Of a stretch of 11,482 nt of DNA, positions 7,071 to 11,482 are shown in pieces. Position numbers and translations under genes: made by a program. This DNA comes from Bacilli bacterium (GTDB taxonomy: Bacteria > Bacillota_I > Bacilli_A > RF39 > UBA660), in contig CAAGHJ010000023.1 in the NCBI GenBank assembly GCA_900769635.1, positions 1 through 11,482 of the forward strand, in the 5' to 3' direction. The notes under the pieces were generated by a model. The model ran no database searches. It saw only the letters and a program-made list of their open reading frames with translations, and was not told where the DNA came from. The first letter of the stretch is position 1. Every line of letters starts with the position of its first letter.

Positions 7071-7231
7071 CATATTTGCAAAACACAGAATGTTAACCAA
7101 ATATCTACGGTAGCACCTATCGGAAGTTATGTCTGCTGACGAAACCCTAATAAAGTTTCTATGAAACAGAAACGTAATATTACTTGTGAAGATATTGAAC
7201 GCCGAAGAACTCTCTTTTACACATATTTTTT
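7071..7231 (+). ncRNA. Candidate structured RNA or cis-regulatory leader upstream of ddl, class not recognised
   Basis: This lies just downstream of a perfect promoter and contains no credible gene. Hairpins visible by eye are ATATTTG/CAAATAT (7072-7078 with 7098-7104), with a possible inner AACA/TGTT pairing, and CGGTAG/CTATCG (7108-7113 with 7117-7122). GTTTC (7155-7159) can pair with any of three GAAAC copies (7141, 7163, 7169). A TGTGAAGA...TCTTTTACACA pairing is followed by a T run near 7224-7229 and could be a terminator. It may be a separate RNA or a regulated leader that attenuates ddl. I could not match it to 6S, tmRNA, T-box, lysine, SAM, M-box or TPP elements. Confidence 0.45.
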
Positions 7232-7254
7232 AATACGAAAATTTTCCTAAACTA

Positions 7255-7283
7255 TGGACTTTCCGTGTTCTCTATGGTAAAAT
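7255..7283 (+). promoter_or_regulatory. Likely proximal promoter of ddl
   Basis: A -35-like TGGACT (7255-7260) lies 17 bp from TAAAAT (7278-7283), which carries an extended TGG. The start point would be near 7290, giving a leader of about 16 nt with the ribosome site AGAGGTG at 7291-7297. Confidence 0.6.
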
Positions 7284-7305
7284 AAATCCAAGAGGTGTTA
7301 AAAAT

Positions 7306-8451
7306 ATGAAATTAAAAGTAGGAGTAATCTTTGGAGGAAAATCAGTCGAACACGAAATATCCATAATAACCGCCTTACAAGCTATGGACTATATAGATAC
7401 CGACTACTACGAAGTAGTCCCAATCTATATAACAAAAGACCTAACATGGTATAGCGGCGGGATGTTTAGGTACATAGATAGTTTCAATAACTATAACCTA
7501 ATCGAAAAATATGGCACCAAGGTCCACCTAGTAAACAAAAACGGTAGATATATCCTCGAACGAGCCGGCTTTATCAAAAGCGAATTAACCGAAATCCATA
7601 TCGCATTCCCAATGGTACACGGTATGGGCGTCGAGGACGGCTCTATACAAGGCTATCTATCACAAATAGGCGTCCCTTGTGTTGGCAACAACATCTATTC
7701 TTCGGCAATATGTCAGGACAAGGTATTTACTAAACAAATATTAAAAAGTACTAATATTCCCATAACAAATTATATATGGTTTTACGAAAGCGATTACCAA
7801 AACAACAAAGAAAACCTATTCAAAAAAATAGATAAACTAAATTACCCGCTTATCATAAAACCAGCATGTTTAGGAAGTAGCGTAGGTATCGAGATAATAA
7901 AAAACAAAGAAGAACTCGATTCCACTATCAAAAGAGTCCTATCTTACGATCATAAAATAGTAATAGAAGAAATGATAAAAGGAACCGAGTTCAATATCTC
8001 TATACTAAGAAGTAATGAAAAATATCTAACTAGTGCCATCGAAGAAATAAAATGCGAAGTCGAGTTCCGTGCCTATAAAGACAAATGCTATAAAGATGGG
8101 GAAGAAAACGATACCATAAAAAGATATTGTCCCGCTAAAATAAAAGAGGAACTCGAAGACGAAATCAAAGAAATAGCCCACAAAACATTCAATCAAATAT
8201 TTTCTACCGGTTTCTGTCGCATTGATTTCTTGTACGATGGCAAAAAACTATACGTAAACGAAATAAACCCAATCCCCAACTGCTTCTGTCATCATCTATG
8301 GATTGAAAACAATATCTCTTATAAAGAATTACTAAATATTCTCATAAAAGATGCAATAAAGACCAAAAATATACACGATAATATGACAACCACGATCGAT
8401 AGTACTATCCTAAAAGATTTAAAGACTAAAGACATAAAGGAAATGATATAA
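7306..8451 (+). CDS. ddl: D-alanine-D-alanine ligase-like ATP-grasp enzyme, divergent acceptor site
   Basis: The product is 381 residues, slightly long for the family. Ddl enzymes join two D-Ala with ATP in the cytoplasm for peptidoglycan stem peptides. Family marks are VGVIFGGKSVEHEIS (5-19, with Glu15), VHGMGVEDGSIQGYL (104-118), SSAICQDKVFTK (132-143), IIKPACLGSSVGI (183-195), VIEEMIKGTEF (219-229), RIDF (Asp307) and NEIN (Glu319, Asn321), the last two being metal ligands. The end of the acceptor site is unusual: after NEIN comes PIPNCFCHHLW, where canonical enzymes have a Gly-containing loop and a Ser-Leu pair. The omega-loop area reads FRAYKDKC instead of a FYDYEAKY-type motif. It could be the cell's only Ddl or a paralogue with another second substrate. 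It is monocistronic or co-transcribed with radC past a terminator. Confidence 0.85.
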   Translation: MKLKVGVIFGGKSVEHEISIITALQAMDYIDTDYYEVVPIYITKDLTWYSGGMFRYIDSFNNYNLIEKYGTKVHLVNKNGRYILERAGFIKSELTEIHIAFPMVHGMGVEDGSIQGYLSQIGVPCVGNNIYSSAICQDKVFTKQILKSTNIPITNYIWFYESDYQNNKENLFKKIDKLNYPLIIKPACLGSSVGIEIIKNKEELDSTIKRVLSYDHKIVIEEMIKGTEFNISILRSNEKYLTSAIEEIKCEVEFRAYKDKCYKDGEENDTIKRYCPAKIKEELEDEIKEIAHKTFNQIFSTGFCRIDFLYDGKKLYVNEINPIPNCFCHHLWIENNISYKELLNILIKDAIKTKNIHDNMTTTIDSTILKDLKTKDIKEMI

Positions 8452-8467
8452 CCAGTATCATAAACCC

Positions 8468-8500
8468 AAAATAATTAGAAGCAAATTCTAATTATTTTTT
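8468..8500 (+). terminator. Intrinsic terminator between ddl and radC
   Basis: AAAATAATTAGAA (8468-8480) pairs perfectly with TTCTAATTATTTT (8486-8498) around a 5-nt loop and ends in T residues. It stops only 19 bp before the radC start codon, so it may act as an attenuator rather than a full stop. Confidence 0.8.
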
Positions 8501-8519
8501 CATAGAAAGGAGCCCCAAT

Positions 8520-9203
8520 ATGCAATTCAAATCCCTTCCCAATAACGAAAAACCCCGTGAAAGACTAAAACTATACGGAAAAGAAAACCTCTCCAACGAA
8601 GAACTACTGCAAATACTAATCAAATGCGGGAGCCGCAAATACTCCGTCAAAGACATCTCTATCAGTATACTAAGTAAAGTAGGGGACTTATCCAATCTCA
8701 AAAACTATACCCTAAACACCCTCCAAGATATCGAAGGAATGAGCGAAATCAAATCCCTCGAACTCTTAGCCGCCCTTGAACTCGGCCGTAGAGTATACGC
8801 TCAAACCCCTCCCGAAACCCTCCTAAACTGTACCGACCCCGAAACCATCATAACCTACTTCCACGACCTCCTCAAAGACCAAAAACAAGAAAACTTCTAT
8901 GTCCTCTATCTCGATAACAAGAAAAAATACCTCGATAAAAAACTCCTCTTCAAAGGCACCATCAACGCCTCCATCGCTCATCCCCGTGAAATCTTCAAAG
9001 AAGCCTACCTCCTCTCTGCCTCTTATATCATCTGTATCCATAACCACCCCTCAGGCGATCCAACCCCCTCAAGCGAAGACACCATCCTTACCCATAAACT
9101 AACCCAAATAGCAAGCCTCCACGCCATACCCCTTCTAGATCACCTCATAATCGGAACAGGATCCTATTACAGTTACTATGCCGATGGAAACCTCACGGCC
9201 TAA
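8520..9203 (+). CDS. radC: RadC family protein (JAMM/MPN+ domain, UPF0758)
   Basis: At 227 residues it is full length for the family. The N-terminal part (1-95) carries PRERLKLYGKENLSNEELL and a helix-hairpin-helix-like stretch (IEGMSEIKSLELLAALELGRR, 71-91). The C-terminal part is a JAMM metalloprotease-like fold with Glu157 (PREIFKEA) and the zinc motif HNHPSGDPTPSSED (174-187), whose likely ligands His174, His176 and Asp187 are all present. RadC was once linked to DNA repair, but that role has been withdrawn in some species and the true function is uncertain. AAAGGAG (8506-8512) is 7 nt before the ATG. There is no room for a separate promoter between the preceding terminator and the ribosome site, so expression probably depends on read-through or on a promoter inside ddl. 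Confidence 0.92.
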   Translation: MQFKSLPNNEKPRERLKLYGKENLSNEELLQILIKCGSRKYSVKDISISILSKVGDLSNLKNYTLNTLQDIEGMSEIKSLELLAALELGRRVYAQTPPETLLNCTDPETIITYFHDLLKDQKQENFYVLYLDNKKKYLDKKLLFKGTINASIAHPREIFKEAYLLSASYIICIHNHPSGDPTPSSEDTILTHKLTQIASLHAIPLLDHLIIGTGSYYSYYADGNLTA

Positions 9204-9327
9204 TTACTAATTTCTATCTTATCAATCTAATCCCTTCCCCATATTCCTCCCTCACCCCTAATACCATCCCTCAAAAAAAACTCTCCCTTTTTACTCATAT
9301 TCCTCCCATAAAAATACACACATTTTC
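9204..9327. other. Pyrimidine-rich intergenic spacer with a 12-bp direct repeat
   Basis: The + strand is strongly C/T-rich, especially 9226-9310. CATATTCCTCCC occurs at 9240-9251 and again at 9296-9307. I see no clear terminator for radC and no credible gene on either strand. Confidence 0.5.
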
Positions 9328-9356
9328 TTGAAAAAAACACATTTCTATGATAAAAT
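9328..9356 (+). promoter_or_regulatory. Promoter of gap
   Basis: TTGAAA (9328-9333), a 17-bp spacer and TAAAAT (9351-9356) with an extended TGA just before it. The ribosome site AAAGGAGG (9371-9378) is 8 nt before the ATG, giving a short leader of about 25 nt. Confidence 0.8.
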
Positions 9357-9386
9357 GAAACCATACTAATAAAGGAGGAATAAAAA

Positions 9387-10394
9387 ATGTCAAAAAAAGT
9401 AGCCATCAATGGCTTTGGAAGAATAGGCCGCCTAGTCTTCCGTATTCTAGAAAATAGCGAACTCGAAGTAGTCGCAATTAACGACTTGTCAACCCCTGAG
9501 GAATTAGCTTACTTACTAAAGTACGATACCAATCATCGTACTTACAACGTAGCCATATCCCATACCGAAGATAGCATCATCGTAAATGGTCGTAAAATCA
9601 AAGTCTTTAGCGAAAAAGACGCCCAAAACTTACCTTGGGGAGTGTGCAATATCGACCTCGTCCTCGAATGCTCAGGACACTACACCAAATTAGAAGACGC
9701 CCAAAAACACATAACAGCCGGTGCCAAAAAAGTCCTCATAAGTGCCCCAGGAAAAGGCCCAATGAAAACCATAGTATATGGAGTTAACGATGATATCCTA
9801 GACGGAACAGAACAAATAGTAAGTGCAGCATCTTGTACCACTAACTGCCTCGCTCCCGTCCTAAAAGTCCTCGAAGACACCTTCAAAATAAAGAAAGGAA
9901 ATATGACCACCGTCCACGCCTACACCAACGACCAAGTAACCCTCGACGTATCTCACAAAAAAGGCATTAAAGAGCGCCGCGGTAGAGCCTGTGCAATGAA
10001 TATCGTTCCCACTAAAACCGGAGCCGCTTCAGCAATAGGCCTAGTAATACCAACTTTGGAAGGAAAACTAAACGGAAGTGCCCTACGGGTTCCCGTATCC
10101 GATGGATCCCTAGTAGATCTCGTCCTCGAACTAGAAAAGAAAGCCACCAAAGAAGAAATAAATAAAGCCTTCCAAGACAATATCTCCTCATCCCTAGAAT
10201 ACACTACTGACCCCATCGTATCATCAGATATAATCGGATCAAAATGCGGAGGAATGGTTGATGGCAACCTAACAACTGTCATAGCAGACTCTAACCTCGT
10301 TAGAGTAGTAGCGTGGTACGATAACGAATACGGATACTCTAACCAAATGGTTAGAACCGCCAAAAAAATGTTCGATATCGAAAGCGATGTATAG
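9387..10394 (+). CDS. gap: Type I glyceraldehyde-3-phosphate dehydrogenase (NAD-dependent)
   Basis: At 335 residues it has the usual length. It oxidises and phosphorylates glyceraldehyde-3-phosphate to 1,3-bisphosphoglycerate in cytoplasmic glycolysis. The Rossmann motif NGFGRIGR is at 8-15. INDL with Asp33 indicates NAD rather than NADP preference. The catalytic motif SAASCTTNC carries the nucleophile Cys150, and His177 in TTVHAYTNDQ is the catalytic base. The C-terminal WYDNEYGYSNQMVRT is canonical. The gene is monocistronic, with a strong promoter and ribosome site and a terminator overlapping its stop codon. Start choice is clear. Composition matches the core genes of the window, so nothing suggests recent transfer. 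Confidence 0.97.
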   Translation: MSKKVAINGFGRIGRLVFRILENSELEVVAINDLSTPEELAYLLKYDTNHRTYNVAISHTEDSIIVNGRKIKVFSEKDAQNLPWGVCNIDLVLECSGHYTKLEDAQKHITAGAKKVLISAPGKGPMKTIVYGVNDDILDGTEQIVSAASCTTNCLAPVLKVLEDTFKIKKGNMTTVHAYTNDQVTLDVSHKKGIKERRGRACAMNIVPTKTGAASAIGLVIPTLEGKLNGSALRVPVSDGSLVDLVLELEKKATKEEINKAFQDNISSSLEYTTDPIVSSDIIGSKCGGMVDGNLTTVIADSNLVRVVAWYDNEYGYSNQMVRTAKKMFDIESDV

Positions 10395-10417
10395 AAGACC
10401 ATTTCGTCTTCTTTTTT
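10393..10417 (+). terminator. Intrinsic terminator of gap
   Basis: AGAAGAC (10393-10399) pairs with GTCTTCT (10406-10412) around a 6-nt loop, followed by T residues to 10417. The stem begins within the gap stop codon. Confidence 0.85.
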
Positions 10418-10429
10418 CATCCATTTCCC

Positions 10430-10458
10430 TTGCATATTTCCCTTAGTTATGATAAAAT
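10430..10458 (+). promoter_or_regulatory. Promoter of the right-hand surface-protein gene
   Basis: TTGCAT (10430-10435), a 17-bp spacer and TAAAAT (10453-10458) with an extended TGA. It closely resembles the gap and ddl promoters. AGGAGG (10475-10480) lies 5 nt before the ATG. Confidence 0.75.
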
Positions 10459-10485
10459 TAACTTATGAATAATTAGGAGGAACAA

Positions 10486-11482
10486 ATGAAAAATAAATCA
10501 AAGTTTATAATAATAATATCAATATTTGTAATACTAATAGGTCTTCTCTCTACCTTCGCCTATTTCACTTGGAAAAGCACCAATAACGATATAAGTTTTA
10601 CCGTAAGTGGTGTTACAGTAGAACTAAATGATGGTAAAGACATAACCGGTGCTAACCTAATGCCTACTTTAAAATATACAAGTACCGGAAACATAAATAA
10701 ACCCATTAAAATACGTTTAAAAGAAGAAACCCCTGACACCGTAACAGTTAATATTAATTTAAAAATAAATACTATCGATACAGGTCTTAAAGATGCAAGT
10801 TTCAAATATACCCTAGTTAGTGGTAATACTATTATAAAAGAAGGTAACTTCTCTTCAGCTACTAATAATAGTACTATAACTCTAGCTACTTTAACTAATA
10901 CTAGTACTACCAATAAATTAACCACTACTACTAGTACTTATAACCTCTATATATGGATAGATGGAACTATGGATAACCCTAGTACTATGATGAATAAAAG
11001 TTTTGACTTTAGTTTAGATATAACAGGTAGTAATTCTAATATGGAGAGAATGACATTAACTGCATCAGAAACAATAGAGGAGTTAGATGATGGTACTACA
11101 GGAGACTCTGGAAGTGGAGTGTACAAAGTTACACATAGTGCAATACCTGCTAGTAGTAGTGCAACAGGAAGTGAAATACCAGCAGTTACTGATTATAGAT
11201 ATTATGGATCTAATCCTAATAACTATATATGTTTAGATATGGAGGGTGGTAGTACTTGTCCTGATAAACATTTATATAGAATAATAGGAAGTATATATGA
11301 AGAGAAAGAAAATACTAATAGAATAAAAGTTATTAAGGCTACACCACTAACTGATGGGACTACTAGTAAGTTTAGTTGGGATTCTAAAAGTGATGGTACT
11401 AAAGATAATATATGGGCTACTATTACTAGTGGTAATTATAGTAATAGTTTAACAAGTGGTAGTCAGCTTATGAAACTCTTAA
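10486..11482 (+). CDS. N-terminal part of a membrane-anchored or secreted surface protein; 3' truncated by window edge
   Basis: 332 codons are visible and the frame is still open at the window end. A short basic start (MKNKSK) and a hydrophobic segment at 7-27, followed by AYFT, form a signal peptide or signal anchor; the AYFT-type ending recalls camelysin/TasA-like exported proteins. Residues 30-185 are Thr/Ser/Asn-rich and look beta-structured. From residue 186 the sequence changes in codon style and carries YRYYGSNPNNYICLDM...TCPDKHLYRIIG (two Cys), then SGSQLMKLL at the edge. Similar blocks precede the MYPSDYGYA...RPV.YL ending in the surface-protein family seen at the left end, so this is probably a paralogue whose C-terminal, possibly variable, end lies just outside. 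Function unknown; exposure on the cell surface is inferred. Confidence 0.85.
   Translation, partial: MKNKSKFIIIISIFVILIGLLSTFAYFTWKSTNNDISFTVSGVTVELNDGKDITGANLMPTLKYTSTGNINKPIKIRLKEETPDTVTVNINLKINTIDTGLKDASFKYTLVSGNTIIKEGNFSSATNNSTITLATLTNTSTTNKLTTTTSTYNLYIWIDGTMDNPSTMMNKSFDFSLDITGSNSNMERMTLTASETIEELDDGTTGDSGSGVYKVTHSAIPASSSATGSEIPAVTDYRYYGSNPNNYICLDMEGGSTCPDKHLYRIIGSIYEEKENTNRIKVIKATPLTDGTTSKFSWDSKSDGTKDNIWATITSGNYSNSLTSGSQLMKLL

Noticed and set aside
7136..7142. CTGACGA resembles the hammerhead ribozyme core
   Set aside because: No stem II closes directly before a GAAA and no flanking stems I and III could be built.
7200..7208. GCCGAAG resembles a piece of the lysine riboswitch
   Set aside because: The other conserved lysine-riboswitch segments, including the 5' AGAGGTGC-type element, are absent; a short chance match.
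9227..9409. Minus-strand open frame of 60 codons, including GGGAGGAATATG ribosome-site-like starts
   Set aside because: It overlaps the gap promoter and start in antisense, the ribosome-to-start spacing is too short, and the low-complexity purine-rich composition explains the apparent signals.
9953..10435. Long minus-strand open frame opposite gap
   Set aside because: Antisense to a well-conserved enzyme gene in every catalytic motif; a by-product of its codon usage.
10560..10925. Minus-strand frame opposite the right surface gene
   Set aside because: Hydrophobic Val/Leu-rich translation is the mirror of Thr/Asn/Ser codons on the + strand; no ribosome site.

Overview
The window is low-GC DNA with every recognisable gene on the + strand, A-rich coding sequence, strong AGGAGG-type ribosome sites, TTGnnn-17-TAtAAT promoters and short intrinsic terminators. 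TGG is used for Trp and no gene reads through TGA, so a standard bacterial code fits. This points to a walled (Ddl-encoding) low-GC Bacillota, possibly one of the uncultivated gut Bacilli/RF39-like or Erysipelotrichia-like lineages. The lineage is inferred from style of sequence, not from a search.

Layout. (a) 1-547: the C-terminal part of a secreted or surface protein whose last ~60 codons contain a sharply GC-rich, adenine-poor patch (371-490). This looks like the variable region of a diversity-generating retroelement (DGR) target with a C-type-lectin-like end. (b) 583-6750: an operon for a membrane-embedded XRE-type regulator and two MacB/FtsX-type ABC transporters, each with ATPase and permease fused in one chain. 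It is preceded by two direct repeats exactly 40 bp apart that look like operators. (c) 6751-7305: a 555-bp gene-free stretch holding two perfect TTGACA-17-TATAAT promoters. The first drives a small RNA of about 160 nt made of two identical 46-nt units and ending in a strong terminator. The second drives a structured leader or separate RNA of unknown class. (d) 7306-9203: a divergent D-Ala-D-Ala ligase-like ATP-grasp enzyme, a terminator hairpin, and radC. (e) 9387-10394: glyceraldehyde-3-phosphate dehydrogenase with its own promoter and terminator. (f) 10486-end: the N-terminal 332 residues of a second surface protein, probably of the same family as the gene at the left end.

How it fits together. 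The core (regulator, two exporters, Ddl) is an envelope-related neighbourhood. The ABC operon resembles self-regulated peptide or antibiotic export/resistance loci, but its substrate cannot be read from sequence. radC and gap are housekeeping genes. The two surface genes differ from the core in base and codon use: they are G-richer and use AGT/ACT/GGT codons, while the core is C-rich on the coding strand. They look like part of a dispersed variable surface-protein family.

Most worth pursuing are the candidate DGR-type variable patch at the left end and the tandem-repeat small RNA at 6804-6963. No reverse transcriptase or template repeat lies in the window, so the DGR reading is inference.
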